From NCBI RefSeq assembly GCF_000024005.1, contig NC_013132.1, forward strand, positions 6,938,001-7,002,000: a stretch of DNA of 64,000 bases, in the 5' to 3' direction. Shown one piece after another: positions 43,954 to 51,226 of this stretch. The notes under the pieces are model-generated. The model did no database searches. It had not been told where the DNA came from and was given only the letters and a program-made list of their open reading frames with translations. The stretch is from Chitinophaga pinensis DSM 2588. GTDB lineage: Bacteria; Bacteroidota; Bacteroidia; Chitinophagales; Chitinophagaceae. The translations under genes and the position numbers were made by a program. Positions within the stretch are counted from its first letter, which is position 1. Every line of letters starts with the position of its first letter.

Positions 43954-44820
43954 TTAATGATTGACCAGTGACGACTTCCGTCTCGTCACCGCCCAGTTGT
44001 TTAACCAACCGGGTACATAGCCTGATGCTTTTCTGCGTATGGTGTCCCTGATGTTGATATTAATCGTACAGCAGGGTGGCACTGATTTTCTTCCTGGCAT
44101 CATGCCTGTCTGGGCGTCTTCTTCCCAAATCAATTGCTTGTCGCGGTAGACCTTAAAATAAATATCCGGCCCCTTTTCCTGGCGGGGCTCGCCGACCAGT
44201 ATTAACCTGCTGGTTAGTTCCCTTTTGCTGAACCGGAGCTGATACCGACCATTTTCATCGGTACGCGCACAGCCCAGCAGGCGATGGTTTCCGGCATTGT
44301 ACGCTTCAATTCTAAGTTGTGCTTGTCCCTCTCTGGATTTCAATCGCTTTACTGTTCCCGCGATAATCCAGGTACCATAATTGGCCCTAATCTGGCTCCA
44401 GCATTCCACTGGGATAATATAGGCATAAGCAGCGACGTATCGCTGTCCTGAACGGGCCCAGTTTGGTACTACCGTACCCAGGTGATAATGGGTTTCGACT
44501 CCCCTGATATCTGCCTGTTCCGGCATATGCTGCAAACAGATGTCCAGTTCAAGTGGTTCCGTAAAAAGATGTAGTTGTTCCCAGGTCAGCTTAAAATTTC
44601 CTCTTTCATCCAGTCCTGTCTCTGCCAGTAAGCGATCACGCTTTGCTTCAACCATTGCTTTTGTAAGCTGACCGGGCCCACTTAAAATATCCGTTTTGGG
44701 GCGGTTTTTCGTGGGGTAACGGCCATCCGGTAAGTATACACGTAATTGCGCATTTACCAGAGGCTCTGTACAATCATCAGAGATCAATGCAGAAATGTTT
44801 CCGATTAACAGATAACACAT
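43954..44820 (-). CDS. hypothetical beta-rich protein
   Basis: A 288-residue protein I do not recognise. Two stretches look like transthyretin or carboxypeptidase-regulatory beta-sandwiches: residues 5-75 (ALISDDCTEPLVNAQLRVYL) and about 150-235 (AGTVKRLKSREGQAQLRIEA, then DENGRYQLRF). A signal peptide is not evident. A Cys pair PPCC lies near the C-terminus, and the C-terminal tail is basic. It stands alone between its own terminator and a long upstream gap. Function unknown. Confidence 0.7.
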   Translation of the reverse strand: MCYLLIGNISALISDDCTEPLVNAQLRVYLPDGRYPTKNRPKTDILSGPGQLTKAMVEAKRDRLLAETGLDERGNFKLTWEQLHLFTEPLELDICLQHMPEQADIRGVETHYHLGTVVPNWARSGQRYVAAYAYIIPVECWSQIRANYGTWIIAGTVKRLKSREGQAQLRIEAYNAGNHRLLGCARTDENGRYQLRFSKRELTSRLILVGEPRQEKGPDIYFKVYRDKQLIWEEDAQTGMMPGRKSVPPCCTININIRDTIRRKASGYVPGWLNNWAVTRRKSSLVNH

Positions 44821-44929
44821 AGCTCAAAGCTTTAAAAATTAAAAGAAGGGGTTAACATACTTAACCTCATTCTGGCCGATATGGTATAGCCGCTTTTTTC
44901 TCTGCATGTCTAAACAAGGAGGAACAAAC

Positions 44930-45013
44930 ATGGGTAGAAAGGCCCATTGCTATTGCTCGTATGAGTCAAAGAACTTAACCATAACTCACCCTGCAAAGAT
45001 TATGAAGTTCTAA
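44930..45013 (+). CDS. possible 27-residue peptide with Shine-Dalgarno site
   Basis: ATG at 44930 preceded by AAGGAGG (44916-44922) at 7-base spacing, which is rare in this phylum. The peptide begins MGRKAHCYCSYESKN and ends in KIMKF. Two cysteines are close together. It is too short for family recognition and may be chance; the terminator 35 bases downstream suggests that a small transcript ends here. Confidence 0.35.
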   Translation: MGRKAHCYCSYESKNLTITHPAKIMKF

Positions 45014-45045
45014 TAGTAAGACAAGCGTTATCCTACTGTTTTATC

Positions 45046-45072
45046 AGAATGCGTAGTTCTACGCATTTTTTA
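45046..45072 (+). terminator. terminator upstream of the unknown four-gene module
   Basis: Stem AATGCGTA (45048-45055) with TACGCATT (45060-45067), loop GTTC, followed by T residues. No annotated rightward gene precedes it except the 27-residue ORF, so it ends a small RNA or acts as an attenuator. Confidence 0.7.
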
Positions 45073-45252
45073 TCGGTAATTACGCGGGCTCAGGCGTACT
45101 AAAACGGGCAATTTTTCTATTAAATAATTGATCATCAATATAATTATACATCTTTACAACACTACATGGTACAAAGATGTTATATACGTATTCGCTTTGC
45201 CAAGTGATTATTTGTAATAATTTTACCATCAACTTAAAACCACAGCACAACC

Positions 45253-45660
45253 ATGGACATTCCTAAACACTTCCCCCCAGACACGGGCGACTTCATTTCC
45301 AGAAAGGAAGCCGACAGATTAAGGGACAATTACTTCAAAAAGAAACACAAGAAGCATGGTAATGAATTTATCCAGGCTTACTTCTTCGGTAAGGAGAAAT
45401 TGCTCGAATTACTTAGCTGTCAGGAAGATATCGCCGGTTTACGTATTTATTACGGTGATGATAGCGACCAGGATGGAAAAGACGACAAAAAAATGGTCAT
45501 CTACGCAGTAGATAAAGCAGGAAAAAACATCCTGTACAAGAAAAAACAAAACACATCAGAGGTAAATTCATTCATGGCAACGTCAGCGAAAAAAGCGAGC
45601 GATGATGATGATGGTGGTGCACTGGATAACGGTCTGCCTTGCCCTGCTGATTGTCCGTGA
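45253..45660 (+). CDS. hypothetical protein with C-terminal CPxxCP motif
   Basis: A 135-residue protein that I cannot assign. It starts MDIPKHFPPDTGDFISRKEA and has a central alpha/beta core (FFGKEKLLELLSCQ, then LRIYYGDD and KKMVIYAVDKAGKNIL). An Asp-rich linker and the end DNGLPCPADCP follow (Cys130, Cys134). No signal peptide is seen. It lies 27 bases before a seven-helix membrane protein and is probably the first gene of an operon with a two-component pair. The C-terminal cysteines could be a metal, redox or modification site; this is inference. Confidence 0.7.
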   Translation: MDIPKHFPPDTGDFISRKEADRLRDNYFKKKHKKHGNEFIQAYFFGKEKLLELLSCQEDIAGLRIYYGDDSDQDGKDDKKMVIYAVDKAGKNILYKKKQNTSEVNSFMATSAKKASDDDDGGALDNGLPCPADCP

Positions 45661-45687
45661 GAGGTTCATCAATTAAACCCATACTAA

Positions 45688-46356
45688 GTGTCTATTCATC
45701 TGATTTTGTTTTACATTATGGGGGGGATCGAATGCTTGCTTTTGATCCCCTTTATTATTCACTTCGGCAGGCTTGATAAAAGTAGTAAGTGGATATTTTA
45801 TTTCCTGGTATCAAGTATCGTTTTTGCAGTCGGCACAAAAGTAATCGCGCAGATATGGGGGAATAATCTATGGTTTTACCACACCATGTATTTTCTGGCG
45901 TTCGTCATCCTATCTCTTTATTTTCACGCAGTCATCAAATACAAAATCGTGCGGGGGATCGTTCTGGGAATGATCTTCCCTGTTCTTGCCTTTGTCATAC
46001 TGGATTATGTGAAACTTGAGGGCCCCAATGTCTTCAACTCATATGCGACATCACTGGAGACTTTTATCCTGATGGTCTATTGCGCAATTTTCTTTTATCA
46101 GCTGCTGAGAGACGATGATCTGGTCAAACAATCCGTTTTTATTAACTCATTGCCCGACTTCTGGTATAATTCAGGAATTTTCGTTTATCACTGTGGTTAT
46201 TTTCTCTTTTCCCTTGCTTATAGCTTAATGAATTTTGGATACCAGGGTGTGAAAGGTTCCACAAGAATGACTTTGGCCGTAACTTTTGTTGCCGGAATAA
46301 TTCAGCTGGTACTTTTGTATATTGGTTTCACAAAAGTTAAAAAAGTCCGTTCATGA
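45688..46356 (+). CDS. seven-helix integral membrane protein
   Basis: A 222-residue protein with seven predicted membrane helices (about residues 4-24, 33-55, 62-83, 89-109, 122-144, 158-182 and 193-214). The start is GTG. No family is recognised with certainty; the size and topology resemble sensory 7TM proteins. Its stop overlaps the start of the histidine kinase by 4 bases (ATGA), so the two are translationally coupled. Inference: it is the membrane receptor part of the linked kinase, whose own outer region is negligible. Confidence 0.75.
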   Translation: MSIHLILFYIMGGIECLLLIPFIIHFGRLDKSSKWIFYFLVSSIVFAVGTKVIAQIWGNNLWFYHTMYFLAFVILSLYFHAVIKYKIVRGIVLGMIFPVLAFVILDYVKLEGPNVFNSYATSLETFILMVYCAIFFYQLLRDDDLVKQSVFINSLPDFWYNSGIFVYHCGYFLFSLAYSLMNFGYQGVKGSTRMTLAVTFVAGIIQLVLLYIGFTKVKKVRS

Positions 46357-47156
46357 TCTTTTCAGACCTGCTTATTATCGGGACCGCAGTGATGTTGCTA
46401 CTTAGTATCCTGGTGATCGTACTCGTAATCTTTCAGCAGAAACAGGTAATTCAGCACAAGCTGGTCATCCGTGATAAAGACCTCCAATTACAAAAAGAGA
46501 GGTTAATGGCTATTCTACAAGGTCAGGAACAGGAACGGAAACGCATAGCAGAAGATCTGCATGATGAAGTGGGGGCGCAGTTGTCCGTACTTAAACTCAA
46601 TCTAAACCAGCTGCAACCATTATTGAAAACCGGAAATGGAGAAACGGAGCAGTTAAAGGAAACCAAAGACTTTACTGATACGATCATTCAGCATCTCCGC
46701 TTCATCTCTCAAAGCCTTCATCCCCAGGCTCTTGAAAATCTGGGCCTTTCCAAAGCCCTTGACTCATTCTGTAACCTGATGAATAAAAATAAACAGGTCA
46801 GGATAGCTTTCAAGGACGAAGGAAGCCCGCTCCACGTCGACATTGAAAAAGCTTTAAATATCTATCGCGTTGTACAGGAACTCATCAACAACATTCTGAA
46901 ACATGCCCAGGCTACCCATATAGAAATAACCTATCGATGTAGCACAAACGCTCTGGTAATCAACGTAGTGGACAATGGCAACGGCCTTTTGCTCCGCTCA
47001 CTGGATAATTCCCGTCAGAAAACCGGCAGCCTGGGGCTCAAGAATATTGAAAGCCGCCTCAACGTTATTGGCGGCACAATCAACTACTTTCCCGGCATAG
47101 ATAGTGGCACTAACGCTGAAATAAGAGTGGAAAATTATCAAAGCGCTGAGGAATAA
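46353..47156 (+). CDS. HisKA_3-type sensor histidine kinase
   Basis: A 267-residue kinase with one N-terminal helix (residues 5-28), a short coiled coil, the HisKA_3 dimerisation domain with phospho-acceptor His70 in AEDLHDEVGAQ, and an ATPase domain (NNILKHAQ; DNGNGL; GLKNIESRLNVIGG). It lacks an extracellular sensor. It overlaps the seven-helix gene and precedes a LuxR-type regulator, so it is likely to report on the membrane protein. Confidence 0.93.
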   Translation: MIFSDLLIIGTAVMLLLSILVIVLVIFQQKQVIQHKLVIRDKDLQLQKERLMAILQGQEQERKRIAEDLHDEVGAQLSVLKLNLNQLQPLLKTGNGETEQLKETKDFTDTIIQHLRFISQSLHPQALENLGLSKALDSFCNLMNKNKQVRIAFKDEGSPLHVDIEKALNIYRVVQELINNILKHAQATHIEITYRCSTNALVINVVDNGNGLLLRSLDNSRQKTGSLGLKNIESRLNVIGGTINYFPGIDSGTNAEIRVENYQSAEE

Positions 47157-47292
47157 GACGAATTTTTCTAGCTTTGTCCTGCTGAGCAGTCGATAATTGA
47201 TGACCGGGGAACTAATTCCACAGTCGTCCGTCACACTATCCTGTATCAGGCAAAGGGACAATTCTATCAAAATACTTAAACAGCCTCCCCCT

Positions 47293-47952
47293 ATGGTGAA
47301 CAACATTAAGGTGGCTATTGCCGATGATCATAAGATCTTCCGCAGCGGTGTTATTAATACCCTCACCCCCTACGAGAATATAACTGTGGTGTTTGAAGCT
47401 GAAGATGGGGCCCACCTGCTGGAGATAATGGAAGAGCAACAGCCTGATGTTATCCTGATGGACCTGAAAATGCCCAATATGGACGGCATTGAAGCCACCA
47501 AAAAAGTGCGTGAAAAATACGCCAATGTTAAAGTAATCGTACTAACCATGTACGAAGACGATAACTTCATTGTACACCTCATTGAAAACGGCGCTAACGC
47601 CTATCTGCTGAAAAATGCAGAACCTAATGAGATATACGAAGCCATCTGCACGACCTACGAAAAAGGGTTCTACTTCAATGAAAATGTGAACCTGGCCCTG
47701 CTCAAAAAAGTCATGCACAAAAACAAACAGCACTTCAAGCCCACTTTCAGAAATGAAGTGCAGCTCACCGACCGTGAGCTCGAAGTACTGCGCCTTATCT
47801 GTAATGAACACACCACCCAGGAAATATCTAAAGAAATATTCCTGAGCCCGCGTACTGTAGAAGGCCTCCGGCAGAAACTCCTGGAAAAAACAGGCGCTAA
47901 AAATATCGTCGGCCTGGTCATGCACGCTTTCAGAAACGGAATAATTGAATGA
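47293..47952 (+). CDS. LuxR/NarL-type response regulator
   Basis: A 219-residue regulator: a receiver with Asp11-Asp12, phospho-acceptor Asp57 in LMDLKMPNMDG and a Lys in LLKNA; the LuxR helix-turn-helix near the C-terminus (LTDRELEVLRLICNEHTTQE, then SPRTVEGLRQKL). The frame opens at 47197, but the Met at 47293 gives the normal N-terminus (VNNIKVAIADDH). It is the partner of the kinase 136 bases upstream. Confidence 0.93.
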   Translation: MVNNIKVAIADDHKIFRSGVINTLTPYENITVVFEAEDGAHLLEIMEEQQPDVILMDLKMPNMDGIEATKKVREKYANVKVIVLTMYEDDNFIVHLIENGANAYLLKNAEPNEIYEAICTTYEKGFYFNENVNLALLKKVMHKNKQHFKPTFRNEVQLTDRELEVLRLICNEHTTQEISKEIFLSPRTVEGLRQKLLEKTGAKNIVGLVMHAFRNGIIE

Positions 47953-48020
47953 TAAGTGGGTTGATGGTCTGGTAAAGATGCTTCATCTTTGCACCTCACT
48001 AAACCACCAAACAAACACAT

Positions 48021-48863
48021 ATGAAACCTTTATTCCGTTACCTGTCAGCTGGTTGCTCCCTGCTGCTGTGTGCTCAGTTATCTTTCGCTCAGGGCGTTAA
48101 AATGCCAGCTCCGAGCCCTGGACAGACTATCCACCAGGATTTCGCATTGTCTTTCGTTGAAGTAAACTACTCACGTCCTGCTATCAAAGGCAGAAAAGTA
48201 ATGGGTGACCTCGTTCCTTTCGACAAAGTATGGAGAACCGGTGCAAACGGCGCAACTGTTATCACCTTCGGCGATGACGTAAAATTTGGCGGTACCGAAG
48301 TGAAAGCAGGTAAATACGGTCTGCTGACCATCCCAGGTAAATCTGAGTGGACAGTAATCCTGACAAAAAGCCTCGATGTAACCAGCCCTGCTGCTTACAA
48401 ACCAGAGAATGACGTGGTACGCGTGAAAGTGAAACCAACTTCACTGCCTTACGCTGTAGAAAACTTCATGATCACTTTTGATGATATTGAATCATCTTCT
48501 GCAAACCTCCTGCTGATCTGGGAAAAGACCATGGTATCTGTTCCGCTGACAGCTGAAGTTGACAGCAAAGTAGTTGCACAACTGGACGCAGCGATGAAAG
48601 GTGATAAAAAACCTTACTTCCAGGCAGCTTCTTACTATTATGAAACCAACCGTGACCTGAAACAGGCACTGGTATGGGTGGAAGAAGCAGTAAAAGAAAA
48701 TCCGACTGCCTTCTGGATCGCTACACTGAAAGCACGTATCCAGGCTAAATCCGGTGATAAAAAAGCGGCTAAAGCTACTGCAGAGAAAGCCATCGAACTG
48801 GCAAAAACTGCAAAAAATGATGACTATGTAGTGATCAATCAGAAGATTATCGCTTCTTTATAA
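48021..48863 (+). CDS. DUF2911 protein
   Basis: A 280-residue exported protein with a signal peptide (cleavage after SFAQ, about residue 24). The DUF2911 domain contains FVEVNYSRPAIKGRKVMGDL and VWRTGANGATVITF (about 45-75), and a TPR-like C-terminus follows (about 195-280). Function unknown. The gene's last codons form part of a 37-base-pair perfect hairpin. It begins 68 bases after the LuxR regulator, so it might be a regulon or operon member. Confidence 0.87.
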   Translation: MKPLFRYLSAGCSLLLCAQLSFAQGVKMPAPSPGQTIHQDFALSFVEVNYSRPAIKGRKVMGDLVPFDKVWRTGANGATVITFGDDVKFGGTEVKAGKYGLLTIPGKSEWTVILTKSLDVTSPAAYKPENDVVRVKVKPTSLPYAVENFMITFDDIESSSANLLLIWEKTMVSVPLTAEVDSKVVAQLDAAMKGDKKPYFQAASYYYETNRDLKQALVWVEEAVKENPTAFWIATLKARIQAKSGDKKAAKATAEKAIELAKTAKNDDYVVINQKIIASL

Positions 48864-48931
48864 GTTATTGTATAAATGAAAAAGCCTGGCAAATGCCAGG
48901 CTTTTTCATTTATACAATAACTTATAAAGAA
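48854..48931. terminator. 37-base-pair perfect hairpin with terminator core
   Basis: The arm 48854-48890 is perfectly complementary to 48895-48931, with a loop of AAAT. The inner part (AAAAAGCCTGGC and its complement with T residues) is an ordinary bidirectional terminator. The outer 25 base pairs extend into the last codons of the DUF2911 gene and up to the first heptamer of the next repeat element. Confidence 0.9.
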
Positions 48932-49080
48932 TTAGGAATTACGAATTAGGAATTAGGAATTGGTTAGCGTCAAGTCATTACCAGTAGTGCTCGTTTGCTA
49001 TTGTCTTCAACTTGTTCCGGCTTGAATACGGCGAAAAACATTATTAAAGGACAAATTCCTAATTCCTAATTCCTAATTCT
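48929..49080. repeat. heptamer-arm interspersed repeat at the symporter 3' end
   Basis: The left arm 48929-48962 (GGAATTA type, ending GAATTGGTTAG). The right arm 49054-49080 (TAATTCC type) overlaps the symporter stop codon. The core is similar to that of the copy at 50.9 kb: both read TTAG..TCA.GT.ATTACC followed by a CTC.TTTGCTAT match. Confidence 0.85.
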
Positions 49081-50765
49081 TCCCTCTTCCCCGCTATCAA
49101 CTGGAACAAGGCCGCGATAATAATCACCAGGAAACAGCCGATCGCATTTAACCAGAGGAAAGACACTATATTCAGCAGATAGACCACAATCACTCCTATC
49201 TCTGAAACAATCGCCGCCCAGAATGTAGCGCTACCGCCAATCCGCTTACAGTAAAATGCCACCAGGAAAATACCGAGGATCACACCATAGAACAATGAGC
49301 CCAGGATATTCACCGCCTCTATCAAACTACCCAGCTGACTCGCAAACTGTGCCACCACAATACAGAAAAGCCCCCAGAATACCGTCCACCATCGGGACAC
49401 GGACAAATAATGTGCATCCGTCTCCTCTTTCTTAAACATCCGCTGATAAATATCTATCACGGTAGTAGAAGCCAGCGAGTTCAATGCCGCCGCAATACTG
49501 CCCCATGCTGCCAGGAAAATAATAGCAATCAGCAATCCTACCAGTCCTTTAGGCAGATTGTTCACCACAAAATGCAGGAAAATATAGTTCGTATCATTCG
49601 TATCCGCCGCCGGATCTGCCTTTTTAATCAAAGCAATCGCTTCCTCACGGGTGGCCGTTGAGCGTACATCGGTCTCTTTCAAAGCCGCTTTCTTCGCTGC
49701 AATCACCTGTTCATCACCGGTTTTGATGGCAGCTGCCATTTCTCTTACCTGCTGCTCCTTGATCGTCGCAAGTTGTTTATATTTATCCTCCACCGCCTTG
49801 AAAGCAACACCTTCTTCCGAGTTATATACCTTCTTTATCTGTGCCTGGTTAAAGAACACCGGCGCCCTGAAATACAGGTAAAACACAAACACCATCGCTC
49901 CAATCAGCAGTATCAGGAACTGCATAGGCACTTTTACCAGGCCATTCATTAACAGGCCCAGACGACTTTCTGTCACAGACCGTGCGGTGAGATAACGCCC
50001 TACCTGTGACTGGTCTGTTCCGAAATAAGACAAGGCCAGGAAGAAACCGCCGATCAATCCGCTCCAGATATTATACCGGTCTTTCCAGTCAAAATCTGTT
50101 ACGATCACATTCAGTTTATCCATCTTCCCGGATACCTGTAAGGCTTCTTTAAAGCCAATATCAGCCGGCAATAGGTGCACAACCATCCACCCTGCCAGGA
50201 ACATCGCTGCGAATATGATCACCAGCTGGAACGTCTGCGTATAACTCACCGCCCTGGTTCCTCCGGAAACAGTGTAAATGATCAGCAGTCCGCCCATGAT
50301 AATATTTGTCAGATAAATATTCCAGCCCAGGAGAGAGGATAATATAATAGAAGGCGCATAGATACTGATCCCTGTAGAAAGCGCACGCTGCACCAGGAAT
50401 AATGCGGAGGTGAGCGTACGGGTTTTCAGATCAAAACGCTGTTCGAGATATTCGTAAGCCGTGAATACTTTCAGCTTATGAAAGATGGGTACAAAGGTGA
50501 TACACAGCACCACCATGGCCAAAGGCAAACCAAAGTAATATTGCACGAAACGCATTCCGTCAGTATAAGCCTGACCGGGCGCAGAAAGGAAGGTCACAGC
50601 ACTTGCCTGTGTACCGATAATAGATAATAATACAATGTACCAGGGCATAGACTGGTTGTCGAGAAAATATCCCTGCATGTCGCGTTGTCCGCGACTTTTC
50701 CAGATGCCATATAAAACAATTCCAACCAGTGTGACGACCAGTACAATCCAATCTGCTACGCTCAT
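49059..50765 (-). CDS. sodium:solute symporter
   Basis: A 568-residue member of the SSS family with about 13 helices. The core shows GTQASAVTFLSAPGQAY (51-67) and SYFGTDQSQVGRYL (246-259), typical sodium- and substrate-site regions. A hydrophilic insertion of about 90 residues (304-395), rich in Lys, Glu and Ala, sits between helices. The C-terminal ELGIRN is encoded by the repeat arm. It is the last gene of an operon with the PIG-L enzyme and two small membrane proteins; the ATG overlaps the stop of the 38-residue gene. It may import the product of the PIG-L enzyme. Confidence 0.92.
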   Translation of the reverse strand: MSVADWIVLVVTLVGIVLYGIWKSRGQRDMQGYFLDNQSMPWYIVLLSIIGTQASAVTFLSAPGQAYTDGMRFVQYYFGLPLAMVVLCITFVPIFHKLKVFTAYEYLEQRFDLKTRTLTSALFLVQRALSTGISIYAPSIILSSLLGWNIYLTNIIMGGLLIIYTVSGGTRAVSYTQTFQLVIIFAAMFLAGWMVVHLLPADIGFKEALQVSGKMDKLNVIVTDFDWKDRYNIWSGLIGGFFLALSYFGTDQSQVGRYLTARSVTESRLGLLMNGLVKVPMQFLILLIGAMVFVFYLYFRAPVFFNQAQIKKVYNSEEGVAFKAVEDKYKQLATIKEQQVREMAAAIKTGDEQVIAAKKAALKETDVRSTATREEAIALIKKADPAADTNDTNYIFLHFVVNNLPKGLVGLLIAIIFLAAWGSIAAALNSLASTTVIDIYQRMFKKEETDAHYLSVSRWWTVFWGLFCIVVAQFASQLGSLIEAVNILGSLFYGVILGIFLVAFYCKRIGGSATFWAAIVSEIGVIVVYLLNIVSFLWLNAIGCFLVIIIAALFQLIAGKREELGIRN

Positions 50766-50878
50766 GAAAATACTTTAGTAAAAAAATAAAAACCTCCAAT
50801 CAGCAGCGCCAGCCATACAATGACCAGGGCATACCAGAGGGGCCAGGAAGGCAGTAACGGTGGGCGATCCTCTTTCAT
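50762..50878 (-). CDS. 38-residue single-span membrane protein
   Basis: A short frame starting MKEDRPPLLPSWPLWYALVI with one hydrophobic helix (about residues 15-33) and a TKVFS tail. Its TGA overlaps the symporter ATG (ATGA), which is strong evidence of a real coupled gene. Small one-helix partners are known for some sodium symporters. Inference: an accessory subunit of the transporter. Confidence 0.75.
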   Translation of the reverse strand: MKEDRPPLLPSWPLWYALVIVWLALLIGGFYFFTKVFS

Positions 50879-50895
50879 AAGTGAATGTTTGATGA

Positions 50896-51060
50896 AAAAT
50901 TAGGAATTAGGAATTAGGAATTAAGAATTGGTTAGTATCAGGTTATTACCCATATTACTCATTTGCTATAGACTTCAAATTCTTAAAGGCCATGGATGTA
51001 GAAAAAGTCTTAACGAACTAATTCCTAATTCCTAATTCCTAATTCCTAATTCCTAATTCC
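50896..51060. repeat. heptamer-arm interspersed repeat inside the PIG-L operon
   Basis: The left arm 50900-50935 (GGAATTA type) and the right arm 51021-51060 (TAATTCC type). It separates two small genes of one operon, and its right arm provides the final residues and stop of the 54-residue gene. The core is about 75 percent identical over 45 bases to that near 48.97 kb. Confidence 0.88.
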
Positions 51061-51217
51061 TTTTTTTTAGCATGTTTCCGCTGAGCAGTCCTAATGCAAG
51101 ACCAATCAGAAGTCCGATATGTACTCTTTTGATCTCAAATCCGATGACCAGTCCTACGACAATACATAATATCGCCGTAATAGTGAGCCTTGATCCGTTT
51201 TCCCGTTTTTTGCTCAT
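51053..51217 (-). CDS. 54-residue two-helix membrane protein
   Basis: A short frame starting MSKKRENGSRLTITA with two hydrophobic stretches (about residues 11-27 and 33-47). It starts 9 bases after the PIG-L stop. The end KKRN-stop reads into the repeat arm. It is probably cotranscribed with the PIG-L and symporter genes. No family recognised. Confidence 0.7.
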   Translation of the reverse strand: MSKKRENGSRLTITAILCIVVGLVIGFEIKRVHIGLLIGLALGLLSGNMLKKRN

Positions 51218-51226
51218 TGGACAGTT

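Larger units (their letters stand above)
44821..45252. other. 432-base intergenic region with short ORF and terminator
   Basis: Between divergent genes. From left to right it holds an inverted repeat GGTTAA-CATAC-TTAACC (44850-44866), a 27-codon ORF with a strong ribosome binding site (44930-45013), a terminator (45048-45071) and about 180 AT-rich bases before the 135-residue gene. Confidence 0.6.
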
